A stretch of 64,000 nucleotides of DNA, taken from positions 3,720,001-3,784,000 of the forward strand of contig PQWQ01000004.1 in the NCBI GenBank assembly GCA_002943765.1, given 5' to 3'. The first letter of the stretch is position 1, and each line of letters begins with the position of its first letter. Both the position numbers and the translations under genes were made by a program. The notes below the pieces were generated by a model. The model saw nothing but the letters and a program-made list of their open reading frames with translations. It ran no database searches and was not told the DNA's origin. This document shows positions 27,711 through 40,500 of this stretch, piece after piece. The stretch is from Psoroptes ovis. Taxonomy: Eukaryota; Arthropoda; Arachnida; Sarcoptiformes; Psoroptidae.

Positions 27711-30700
27711 TATGATCGATTATGATTAAATAAATAAATAAATAATTAAAAATAATTCAAATTTCCAATTCTATAATCTATGTGAAAAAAAAATTTTGAA
27801 AAATTCGTTTAAATTTCAATTTTTCAATTTCAAAATTACAAAAAAAAATCCAATTAAATCTATTGATGCATACGACAATAATTGCATATGATTCATTCAT
27901 TAAATTTTTTTTTTCATTAATTGAAAAAAGGAATCAATCAAAAATAAAATAAAATTAAATAAAAATTATCAATATTTAATATTATTATTATTATTGTTGA
28001 TCGTAATCAATGGAAGCAACACTCAAAAAAACTAAAAATAAAAAATAAAAAAGGATTCAATATACATACAAATCACATAAATATATGACTGGCATAATCA
28101 TGTTGCATTTATTTATTTATTTTTATTATTTTTGAGATAAATATATTTATCTTTTAAAAATGAAATTTGAATCTTATATATTGAAAATTGTCAATTTCTG
28201 CCAATAATACTAAGTTGAATTAATAGTTAATGAGAAATGGAATGAAATAACAAGTAAAAAAAAAATAGAATCAACAGGTAATGTAACTATTTGATCATAA
28301 ACAACAATATCAAAGCCAAAAAATTGAAAAAAAATAGATCATATTCATACACATTATTATCACATTGATCGATTGATATGATAAAAAAAATAAACAATTT
28401 AACAAAATATAATTTAAAACAGATAAATGTGATAATATAATCAAAACGATGATGATTTCCAAGACGACCATAATAAATAAAAGATTTTGAAAGGGGAAGA
28501 AGAAGAAAAAAAAAATTTAAAATAAATCAATTTCAACGATGATGATGATGATGATGATCAAGTTTGACGTCCGTTCGGCAATCGGTTGAACATCGATAAT
28601 GGATAATCGATATTTGAACGAAAATATTTCAAAAAACAAAACAAAACAAAACCAGTGGTAACAAAACAAAATACTTTGAAAATTTTGAAACAATTTTCCC
28701 GATTTTTTTTTTTTTTTTTGACAATTTGACACCATCACAAATATGATTTGTATGTATATTTTCAAATTTCGAAAATGAATAATACATATATATGTGTTTG
28801 TTTATATATATGAAAAATTATGCAAAGGATGTTTTAAATGATTATTTATTGTTATTATTATCATTTTTCATGAATTTTTTAAATGAAAACAATTATCGAA
28901 ATTAAAGAAAAAAAAAAACAAAAAATGAATGAATTTGAGAACAACATTTGATATCATCATTTTTATTTTGATTGATAATAAACATAATTTTCAAAACGGC
29001 TTTATTTGTCAATTGATTAATATGGCTTAGCTATTCATTCATTCATTCATTCATGTGTTTGTATTGTATATAAATTTGACTGATTTATGTTCATTTTATT
29101 TTCATTTATTTATTTATTTATCATTTTTTTTCCTTGTACATCAATTATCAATATTGGCAAATATATCATGATATATTTGTTTATTTTTATCTAATTTTTT
29201 TTAATGTTTAAATGAAAACAAATGAAATTTAATAATCAAACAATAATGAAATGACAAAATTTTTGATCGATTTTAAAAATTGTTGCAACAATTATTTTTC
29301 TAAAAATTGCATCAAATATTATTGAATCAAAATTCAAAGATGGCGCGTAAAGGCTTGAATGATTTGTATTTTTTTATTTTGTCCAAATAATCACTGAGAA
29401 GATATGGGAAAATATTCTCAAATTAAGCCAATTTCTTTTGGTGAAATTTTTAATTGTTTTTTTTTCGATGATAAAGAATTCCAAGGTGTTCAAAGATATT
29501 CAAACACCAAATGGCTTCGGGCATCATTAATTAAAATAAAGAAATTCATTTGAATGAATGAATATCAAACGAATTTGTTAATTATGAATTCTTTTGTTTT
29601 ATCTCTCTTGCATTATTATTATTATCCCAGAATATTCATGAATTCATTCCCTATGGTAATATTCAAATTGTTATGTTTATTTTTCAAATACGATTTCATA
29701 GTGTAAATCGATGCAAAAAAAAATTGCAAACATTTGAAACAATTTTTCATTGCATTCGATATAATAATAGCATTAAGACGAATGCGCATCATCTTAGAGC
29801 AAATTTTCTTCTGCAAAATATTTTCTCAAATTGTAACAGAGTCTGTCATACAAAAAAGGAAAAATTATAAATTTTTTCGAATCAAGTAAAAATCCATTTG
29901 ATATTTTTCAATCATTCACCAATGAAAAAGGATGATCGGTTGATCGAATTTTGATTATCGACTAAATTTGATTCAAAATCTTTGAAATTTTTTTTAACCA
30001 AATGTAAGAGATATGATCAACTTGGATCACTTTTTATCTGTCAAAAATCGACAAAAATCTGTGTCTTATTGTCTTTCATATATTGGGTAAGTTAAATATT
30101 TTCAATTTAAGAAAATAATTGTCCCAAAAAATAAAATATAAAATATTGAATTGTCCAAATCAAATCCTGGTGATATGATAGGACCGGCAATTTAGAATTG
30201 AACCAATAATGATTGCTTGTTTCATCATCACATTTGCCATATGATTAAAGAACCAAAAAAAAAAAAAAAATACCCATGTAGTCATCGTTTTATGTTTCAA
30301 TTTTCTTCCTATCAACTGTCTTTGACTTGTCAAGTTCTTATTTTACAATATTATTGGTTTATGTTTAAGACCAAGATGAGCGTGATGCACCAGATGTGAA
30401 ATGTATTTGTATCAATATCGTGAATTTAAAAAAAAATAAAAATAAAAAAAATTAAGAAAAATACGAAATGATCAAAAATATGTTTGTCATTCAATAATAA
30501 TTCAATAATAATAATAATAATAATATTGGTGGTCACATCTTGACAATTTACATATATATTTATATTGAAAAAAAAAGAAATTTCAAATGTACGAATAATA
30601 CTAATAATAATAATGGTAATAATATTAATGTATATCAATAAACCATATGTTTCGGATTTGATTTGAAATTTTTTTTCCCCTTGATTTCAAATCAATTGTT

Positions 30701-32919
30701 AAAATATGATAATGATCATGATGACAATGATTTAACATGTCAATTTGTCGATTCATATGTGAGACATTTTTTTTACTTTCTTTACAAACTGCTGTATGAA
30801 CAGCTGCTACGATTGATTATTTAAGATTGAATCCAAAAATAATAGAAATTCTCAAAATTGAAATGTTTCAAATCAAATACCATTGAATACAATTGAATTA
30901 TCAATACCAATACACACATGGAGAAAATTTGAATTGAAATTTACCTTTCAAATTCTTCGATTTATTCAATTTCAATGCGAAATTCTCCTCGAAATATTTT
31001 TTGTTTATTTTTTTCAAATTTTTCAAATTTTCTTTGAAAAATTAAACCTTGCATTGACATATGCATGCACACACTTGCACACACTCGCACACACACTCAT
31101 TCAATGCATAGGAATGATGAAAAATGATGATGGTCGATAAAGCAAATGTTCGATGCTTCGATGAAATTGAAAATTTTCAGTGCAACAAAAACAATACGAG
31201 AAAAAAACAACCAAGAAAAAGTAATCAATCAATAAATGATCAATCAAATCATAAATTGGAATAAAAATCAAAAACCCGAAACCATCAGAATCGACCCAAT
31301 AAATCAGTAGTGAAAACCATAATCAAATCATCAAAAACAAAAATAGGAGAAATAAGAAAATAAAACCAAATATATAATCATCACATGAATGATGAGAAAT
31401 ATGAGTAAATAAATAAAGAAATAAATAAATATAATACATTTCCAATTGATTTTATTTTTGATCAATTCTTTGGTCATTTTGGAAAATTTTTGTTTTTTGA
31501 AGAGAAAAAATGAAAAAAAATAAACCAAATCAAATGAACGTGATCAGAATATAAGACTATTGATTATGAGGAATCCGAAGAAGAAGAAGAAGAAGAAAAA
31601 AAATTGGAAATTTTTTTTTTTGATTCTTATGACCTTAAAACCCTAAAAAAATTATTTTGCCAATTTTTTGTTTTCATCAATTTTTGATATTTGGTCATTC
31701 CATTTCTTTCCATTTCATCGGCGATTTATCGACAAATTCAAATAATCAATGTATGTATGTGATCGATCACATAAATTTTTGGAAAAAATATTGGACAAAT
31801 ATTATTGTTTTAATATCTCTGAATGAATGAATGATGAAAGAAATATGAAAGACAAAAATTGACCATCACCACCAACATTGAATTTAAATGAAAATTTCAT
31901 TTATAATATTTATTCGAAAATAATATCGATCATAATAAATCGATATTATTTTCATTTGGTGATATATATGTTGTTAAGCTAAAAATAATAAAAATAATAA
32001 TTGTATGTTTATCTTAAAATTGAAATTGTAATTAAAAATTTTTTTCTTTTCGATTCATTCATTTGATTCATTCAAGATCGATAATGGATTTTTGTTTTTG
32101 TATTAATTTTTTTCATTGATTATTGTTCTTTGATCTTTTGAAACAATTTTCAATTCGATTATCATCATTGATTTGGTATTAAAAATTTATCGAATCGAAT
32201 TTAATTTTCCATTGATTCAATTGATTAGATTCAAAATAATATACGACGAGAATTTCGTATCGAATCTATGTTTGTTTTATTTTATTTTATTTTATTTTTT
32301 TTTTTGATACATTTCTTGCATGAAGAAAATGAAAGCATGGAATTAAATTTTTTTCAAGCATCGATTTTTTTTCGAAAATCCAAAAATGTTGAATGAAAAT
32401 GCTTGTGTGTCCATGTGTGTGTGTTGATTCAGTGTTGATGTCAAGCATCCGAACGACGATAATGCTCAAGTTTTTATTTTACTTTTTCACTATTTAATAT
32501 TATTTGTTAATCACGAATGATTGGTTTATAGTTTTTCTCGAGTTTTTCGTTTTTCGTTTTTTGACAATCTGTCTTGTATTATTATACTTTTGCTGAAATG
32601 AAAAGTTTACCGCCTGTCATTGTGCGTCATTGTGTGAGTGAGAGTGTTTGAACATTTTAAACCCCATTTCATTTAATAAATGTGAATTTAATCCACATTT
32701 TTGAGGTATTTGAAATAATGAAATAATAATAAAAAATGAAACAAATGTGTGTTTGAAAATGATGATGTCAAAAATTAAAACATAATCAATTAATCTTTAC
32801 AGTTGATCGAAGCTGATTAAATTTATTTATTTATTTCAAGAAAAATACAGATCAAATGTTACGAAATTCATTCATTAATGAATGATTAATGAAAGAAAAT
32901 AATAATAATAATAATAATA
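27711..32919. other. 5.2-kb non-coding stretch between divergent plexin and sarcoglycan genes
   Basis: Only short low-complexity ORFs, poly-A/T runs and ATG/GAA/AAT simple repeats are seen. A YY1-like AAAGATGGCGCG occurs at about 29336-29347, unusual for its GC content, and might mark a leader exon or promoter. Promoters of both flanking genes must lie here, but I cannot place them. Confidence 0.5.
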
Positions 32920-32958
32920 ATGAATCAATCAATAGTTTCAAATGTCAATAATCATCGA

Positions 32959-32989
<31 letters not shown>

Positions 32990-34086
32990 AACAAACATTT
33001 CATAAATCATCAAAATCATCATCATTTTTAATATTTACAAATAAAAATTTAAAATTTTATATAATCATATTGTTAATAATAGCATTGATTGTTTTTATTA
33101 ATTTTTCCATACTGATTTGGTTATTGAATCAATTAAATTTATCGATAATTATCGATGATTATAATGATCGAATATCATCATCAAAATCATCAAAACAAAT
33201 TTTGTATTTAAATAATCCGATACGTATCGATGGTCAATTGTCTATAAAACATTTATCATCACCAAAAGTTTGTATTATTTGATTAAATTTTTGATATTTT
33301 ATTTTATTTTGCAAATTTTCCACCAACAAACAAACAAATTCAATTTTCCAGGACTCTTCACGAGAATTATTAATACATACAGATAATTCATTACAATTAC
33401 AGCCATATCATTCATCGGCCAATACAAGATTGGAATCAATCATATTGAATCCAAATTCAATAAAAACAAAAATATCGAATATAATTACAGTGAAATCAAG
33501 TGAAAATGATCGTTTATTATTGTTAATCGATAGACAATCACCATTACTGTCCAAAATATTTGTTGATCATGTTCTTATACGTTCAACACCAACCGTACAA
33601 AATCGTGCATTATCATTACAAAATAGTTCAGCTCAAATATTACAGCTATCATCTCATTCATTACGTACTGGTTTATCATTTATTTCACATACTAATCGTA
33701 TACAAATACGTGGTACACGTTTTCTTCATTTGAATTCAAATAATCAATCAATCGATATACATAATTATCATCAATCAATATCAATAATCAGTATGAACGA
33801 TGGCATTATGATCAATGTCAAATCATTAACAATAAAACCACAATCAATACGTACAATTGTAGCGACAAAATTTGGCCGCACATATTTGACTGTAGCACAA
33901 TTATGTATTTGTCGACATAATGGTCGTCTATTCATGGCACCATCTGATCAAAATGTTAAACATAATAATGATAATCAATTCAAATATCACAGTTATCATC
34001 ATCAACATCATCATCAGCAGCAGCAACAACAACAAGAATGTAAAAAATTGGCAAAAAAATATTGCTTGATACCGAAACCAAATTGA
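32920..34086 (+). CDS. sarcoglycan of the beta/gamma/delta type
   Basis: Two exons (32920-33267 and 33352-34086) encode about 360 aa. The protein is type II: a Gln-rich cytoplasmic N-terminus, one strong membrane helix (about residues 46-69), then an extracellular domain of short beta repeats. The repeat register (ALSLQNSSAQILQLSSHSL, IQIRGTRFLHLNS) and the terminal cysteine cluster (CICRHNGRLFMA, then two more Cys around ECKK..YC) fit the gamma/delta/beta sarcoglycan family. These are subunits of the dystrophin-associated complex at the muscle membrane. A His/Gln-rich insert separates the cysteine pairs. The splice acceptor is TTTTCCAG. I cannot separate beta from gamma/delta/zeta by eye, and family membership rests on the C-terminal motif plus topology. 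Confidence 0.75.
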
Positions 34087-34178
34087 TTATTTTGTTGAAT
34101 CATCAATTATTTAATGTATTATTATAATTTTATAATGATTTTTTTTCTTAGATCTACAGAACATTTACTATTCAACAT

Positions 34179-34214
34179 TTGTTTTTACCTTAATGTACAT
34201 TAAGGTAAAAACAA
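34179..34214. repeat. perfect 36-bp palindrome
   Basis: The two 18-base arms are exact inverse complements centred on GTAC (34195-34198). The left arm begins TTGTTTTTACC. It lies 93 bases after the sarcoglycan stop codon and about 100 bases before a MITE. In RNA it would form a perfect hairpin with almost no loop. Confidence 0.85.
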
Positions 34215-34311
34215 TTATCTTAAAGAAAATAAGCAAATAATTCAATTATTTATATTTCAAATATATTGCAAGTATTCATTCATTTATTAAATCAACAAAC
34301 ATATCAAATTA

Positions 34312-34391
34312 TTAGGTTGTCCGATAAGTTTTTGCCGATTTTCTCATAATTTCCTACGATATAATCAGCAAGAACTTATTGGACAACCTAA
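34312..34391. mobile_element. 80-bp mariner-like MITE, copy 4
   Basis: TA-flanked 80-bp inverted repeat. The left end is TTAGGTTGTCCGATAAGTTT and the right end is the inverse of TTAGGTTGTCCAATAAGTTC. The centre TTTCCTACGATATAATC matches copies 1 and 6. Confidence 0.87.
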
Positions 34392-35164
34392 TATAATAAT
34401 AATAATGTTTTAATCAATTTTATAACAATAATCTTATTACTATTTTTTTTGTTTTTGTTTTCATATCTTATACTATTGAAAATAAATATTAATGAATGGA
34501 TGATGATAATGTGTCAAATGATAAACATTGGATGATATATTCATGTTTAAACACCTTTAAAAAAATAGCCATTTGAAAGGATGATCAAACAAATAAGATT
34601 TTTTATTCAATTAATTATATAAATTGATCAACATAATAACATGATAATAAATAAGAAGATTATTTAATAAATAATTATTAAATTATAAACTATTATCGTT
34701 GTATTGAATGCAAAAAAACGAAAATACAGTTCATTAAATGAAACAAAGATAAAACATTTTTTTTGTTTGTTTGTTTTTCCATAGAAAATCGGTAGATTTC
34801 ACTGGTTATCACCGAGGGTTATTTCATCATTAATCAGATTCAAAATCCATAAAAATTTTGTTTTATTTTTGTAATCATTGTGGCCACACAGTGTTTAAAC
34901 ATTTTCCACACATTTTTTTATCATGAAAATTTCAGAAATTTTTTAGGTTTTTATTTTTTCGGAAAAATGAAATTAAACCATTCATATCTCTTCATTAAGG
35001 TTCATAAATTTGTACCTTATCATCAGTAATATTATAAGGTTGAAAAACTAAAAAAAAAAACAAAAATCATCATTGAATGATGTATAGTCTTTGAGTTTTT
35101 TTTTTAAGTTTTCATGTTCAAAAAAAACCAAAGTTAATGACTTCAATCAATTTGTTAGTTACTA

Positions 35165-35246
35165 TTTGGCTGTCCGAAAAGTTTTTTACAGACTAATTAA
35201 TTGAAAAACATTTGAAAATTGGCAAAAAACTTTTCGGACAAACCAA
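35165..35246. mobile_element. mariner-like MITE, copy 5 (variant subfamily)
   Basis: 82 bp flanked by TA. The left arm is TTTGGCTGTCCGAAAAGTTT, and the right arm is the inverse of TTGGTTTGTCCGAAAAGTTT. The interior resembles copy 3 rather than copies 1, 4 and 6. Confidence 0.83.
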
Positions 35247-36930
35247 TATTTTATCACATATCAATGTGAATGTACATGGTAATGACATTTGCTAATGTTT
35301 TTTTTTCTCACTGCCTTTATCGGCAAAGTTTTCACCGATTTTCACTGATATGACAACAGCTCGTGGAGACAGAAAAAAAAATGTAATTCACGATTAATGG
35401 AAATGGCAATTAGCAGCTTAATGATGATAATGAATTCTGAATTCTTTCCGCAAATTTTTCATCAAAATTTCAAAGTTATATTCCCTCAATTCATATCATT
35501 TTTTCAAAGAGAATTTTGTCATTTGAATTGTCAGAAATCCAATATTCTCCATGTACGTCAAATATGATTTAAATTCAAGCACAATTCTCAAGTGTTGTTG
35601 TATGCACTTGAAATTTGTATTTTTTTTTTTAATTTTCAAAGGTGTTCAAAGATTTTCGTTTCGTTCAAAGGTGAAAAATTCAAAAAATCAATGATTTCAC
35701 ATGAAGAATCATCATCATCATCATCGAACATTTCAAAATTGATCGATTGATCAATTGAAAAATTATAGAAAATTAAGAATTCAAAGTTCAAAGGTCATAG
35801 TTTCAAAATTTTCCAAAGTATTCGTGTATATGTATTTGTAATTAATATGTATTTGAATTATATATTTTCATTTCATTTTTTATTCTGTTTTGTTTCACCA
35901 ATAGCTGTCAATAATTATTATATTCATTGATTCATGAAATTTAAAGGAGAAATGAAATTTCTTCTCGTTCATCGATTTGTTTGTTTGTTTCAAGATAATG
36001 TTTTGTTTCAAGATTTATTATTATTATTATTATTTTCATTTTGAATTGCGTGACATGACTAAACAATTCATTATTATTATGGTCAATAATAGAGTTTGAA
36101 ACAAAGAATAAATATTGGAATAAAACCTTTCATGGTGACCAAATGAAGGAATAATAAAGTCTTTTGCCTAAAATGAAAAATTACATCTATGAACCTATGA
36201 ACCTATCTTTGATTCCCAATCTTCGAAAACCCAATGATATCTGAAATGGTGAAATGATCAATGACCTTGTTATTAAAGGATTTGATTCCTAAAATGTTGG
36301 CCCCCTACAAAAACCACAAAATTTTGGTGAGAAATTTTTTATTTTAGGCCCTAAGAATACTTACTGGGTAGACAAGTGTCAATTACAAAGTCTTAGAGTG
36401 TGTGTGTATAGACCACAGCACATAGAAATAATTCCATAGGAATATAAATTAAAATTTTAAATTGAAATTTCACCACACATTGAATGAATGAATGAATGAA
36501 TTTCACGCCTTCCCCTTAAAAAAAATAAATAAATTAAACTTCATTGAATCAATTTCAAAATAATTTTTTTGATAAATGATAAATGATACATTTTACATTC
36601 ATTTTACACTCCGAAACATCTCTCTCCCTGTGTCTCTTTTTGGGTCTCTCTCTGTGTCTCCATAATTTCCGCTACGAGTTCCAAGTTTTAAATCATTTTT
36701 TTTTTCTTCTCTCTTCTTAGCTCGCTGATTGTTTTCTTGTCGCAAGAAAAATAATTCATATTAACAATGACATTATGAATTACATTATTCATCCAAGACA
36801 TTTTTTTTTCAATGAATGAATGAATGAATATGATTGAAACAAAAATAGCACAATGTTTAACGATACAACAAAACTATTCATTTATTTAGATCGTTTATTC
36901 ATTTTTTTCAATGTTTATATTGAAATATTA

Positions 36931-37010
36931 TTAGATTGTCCAAAAAGTTCTTGACGATTTTTAAATGATTTTCTACGATATAATCGGCAAAAACTTTTCG
37001 GACAACCTAA
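36931..37010. mobile_element. 80-bp mariner-like MITE, copy 6
   Basis: The left end is TTAGATTGTCCAAAAAGTTC, and the right end is the inverse of TTAGGTTGTCCGAAAAGTTT. TA precedes it; the right flank reads ATAT, so the right target base pair has shifted or mutated. The interior TGATTTTCTACGATATAATC is nearly the same as in copy 1. Confidence 0.85.
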
Positions 37011-37528
37011 ATATTTTTGAAAAGAAAAACGAGAAAAATGTTTATAAAAAAACAATCAAATGATGTATTATGTTGATGTATGTATGTATGTGTTGTGTGT
37101 GTTGTACAAGTATTGCAAATGCCATTGTATTTGTATTTGATCAATGTGTTACGGGTATAGGTTCATGATTATTAATAATATAATCATTGTTATAATTTCC
37201 GTTCAATATTCATCATTTTTTCATTTTTTCTATGGGTTGATAATGTCAATAGATTATTAATGATTGAATATTCATTTTTCAAAAAAAAAAAGGAAAAAAT
37301 GGCTTTCTGATCTATGAATAAATGAAAATAACAATAATCCGATGAAAGAAAAAGAAGGCACAAAATTTGAAAAAATTGAAATTTTAAAAATTCAAAAAAA
37401 AAAAAAAAAAACTAAATAATCCAAAACTAATTATTGAAGAGTTTATTTGTTGTTTTTTCAATCATTGTGAATGTTTTTTCCGAATTCTTATGTGATTTTG
37501 TGTGTGAATCAATCCGAATTAATTCAAT

Positions 37529-40500
37529 TCAATGACTTTGTCGCCGTACTTGTAATTGTAATTCATCAATTTGTCTATTTAATTGTAAATTTTGATTCTG
37601 TAATTTTTCCATTTGTTCACGTAGTTTACGATTTTCATCACGAAGGCACTCGATTAATTTTGCTGAACAAGATGCGGATAATATTGTTTCATTGTTGATG
37701 GATGCAGTCGTATTGGTTGCTGATGTTGCCACCGATTCACATATTATATTGGTTGTTTTGCTATGTTGTTGTGATTGTTGTTGATTTTTATTATCATTAA
37801 TATTATTATTATTATAGCTATTTGAATTATTGTAATTATTGATCAAAGATTTTTGTTGTTGTTGTTGTTTTTGTTTCAATTGTAGCTTTTGTTCTACAGC
37901 CAATTTATTGATTTGTTTAAGATGAACAAATTCTTCTTGTAATATTTGATATTCTAAACGATATTGTTCTAATCTTGTATTCATTGAATATATTGATTGT
38001 TGTTTATTTGAATTATTATTATTATTATTATTATTTTTACCAATTATAGGTAAACATTTATCAAATAATTTGGCCATATCTTTCGAATTTAAATCAAACA
38101 TTTTATTACGCAATAAATGCATTATATTTTCTAGATCACCAATTTGTGTATCAAGAATTTCATCGCGTATACGATCGATTAGATAATAGAATACTCTGAA
38201 TATTGCTTCCATACCGTAAAACATGAGCAAATCTTGAAATTAAAAAATTCAATAAATATTCAATGAGAAAATAAATTAAGGTTACTGACCAAACATTCGT
38301 ACAACGAAACCGATTGGCAATTGTGAAGCAAACACGCTTAGGAATGATGGTGCTGCATATAATGTTGGCGATATATCCATTCGATCTAAATGTTCATAAA
38401 GTGGTCGATTCAGATCATATAATAAACGGTTCAATTGATACATTTGCATCTGAATTTTTGAAAAAAAAAATAATTTTTGAATTTCATCGTCTTTTATTTT
38501 TATCTCTACGAACCTGTAAAGCATCCATCGATGGTTTATATTGTTCTCGTAGTCCACATTCGTATAAAACATAACAAAGTTGATCGAATGCATCATCTTC
38601 GGTCATCTATTAAAAATTTAAAAATGAAAATCAATTAATAATTGACAGAAATAATTTTCATAATAATTACATGTAATAATAAAATTCCAGCAACAAAACT
38701 AAGGCCTTGACAATATTCAACTTCTTTATCAAGTAATGAATATGCTTTGAGCAAATTGTAAAGAGCTAATTGTCCTGGGCCCATTGGCTCAGCAAAATAT
38801 GGCACAGTAGGAAATGTACGACCAAGATCAACAAATATTGCATGTTGATGAATGGCTAATTGTTTGAGCAATTTACGATAACCAATTTTAGGTAATGATG
38901 TATCATCATTATTATTATTATTTTCTACATGTCCATTTTGACGATAACGACGATATTTTGCTAAAAATTTCCATACATTTGAACGAATTTCTTTCGGTAC
39001 ACCCATACGTAATGCTTCAACAATTGATCGTTCATAATGTATCCACCAATGTAAATTTTGTGCTTGTGTTTCAAGCGATTTATTATCATTGATATCATTA
39101 TTTTTCAAATCATTTGCTGTTGTTGATTGTTGTGGCTGTTGTGATGATGATTGACCAGGATTATTATGACAATAAGCATCAAACATTTCGATTAATTTTC
39201 TCCATTGTAATATAATCATTTCTAGCTGTGATTGTGTTTCAATGATTGGTATATCCACATATAAATTATTGATACGATCCATAAGCGAAATTGATTCAGC
39301 ATTTTTTATGGCTAAATTAATTATATTAAAAAATTTTGAATCAAATTTTAAATTAAATTAAATCACTTAAAATTATACTAACATTGATTTTTATTCGTAA
39401 CCGAAGCAGTTGAACTTGATTTTGCAAGCAATGAAATTGTTGAATTTGACTGATTTGGTTGCTGTGTTTGCTGTTGCAATTGTTGTGACGGCTGTTGTTG
39501 TTGTTGCTGCTGTTGATGTTTATGTTGCTGTTTCAGTGAATCATCATTTTGATTATCTTTAATCGATTGCACCTTTGCTTGTCTAATAATTTGCATTTGT
39601 TTACCGATGGCAAATTGCCAAAGTTGTCGAATGTTTTTTCGATTGTTGCTTGTTGAACATGAATCGTTGTTTACATTTTGATTATTATCATTCAAAGATT
39701 GTCGTTTTGTTTGTTGTTGATTCGAATCATTTGTATGATTCAATGTGTTTGCAATAGATTCATTATTATCACTGTCATTATTGTTGTTGTTGTTGTTGAT
39801 CAAATTTTCAATGTCAACATTTGATTTATATTGATTCAATGATTTACGAATACGACGAAATAAACGATGTCGCATTTGTATGGTTGATGATGATGTGTCA
39901 ACATTATTGTTTATGATTTTATTATTATTATTATTATTATTATCATCATTTTTATATTCTTTCATTTTATCTATCGTATATGAGCTGTTTGATTGTTCCT
40001 GTGTATGGCTGTTGTTTTGGCTATTATTATTATTGTTGTTGTTGTTGTTGTTGTTATACCTGAATACAGAATCTCCATGATCGTGACCGTCATCTAATAT
40101 TCTATTATGATTATCATTTTCAGTTGCAAGCAATTTTGGATCTAATAATTGATCTAAATTTTGTCGTAGCTCTTCCATGCTTGAAAATTGTGCCGATGCC
40201 ATTGCATTACCGCTTGATGTTTTAATGTAAATATCCATTAATGGTTGATTACGATAAGGTGTATTTGATCTTGATCCTCTAGCCGGTGATAATCGTTTTT
40301 GATTGTTGAATAGTAATCGATCTTCTTCATCATCTTCGATTGAATCACTTTTGACGAATAGATTTCGATGTTTTTCGGTCAGTGGTACAGATTGTTCATC
40401 ACCACCACAATCAGCTACAGTGTTACGACGTTGAAGTGTTTGATTGTTATTCTCATTATTATTATTATTATTATTATTATCATGAGTAGTTGAATTATTC

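Larger units (their letters stand above)
34087..37528. other. 3.4-kb non-coding stretch between the sarcoglycan and TBC genes (tail to tail)
   Basis: This stretch holds the 36-bp palindrome (34179-34214), three MITEs (34312, 35165, 36931) and simple repeats, including CTCTCT-rich sequence near 36610-36720. Both flanking genes end towards this region, so no promoter is required here. No coding sequence is seen. Confidence 0.55.
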
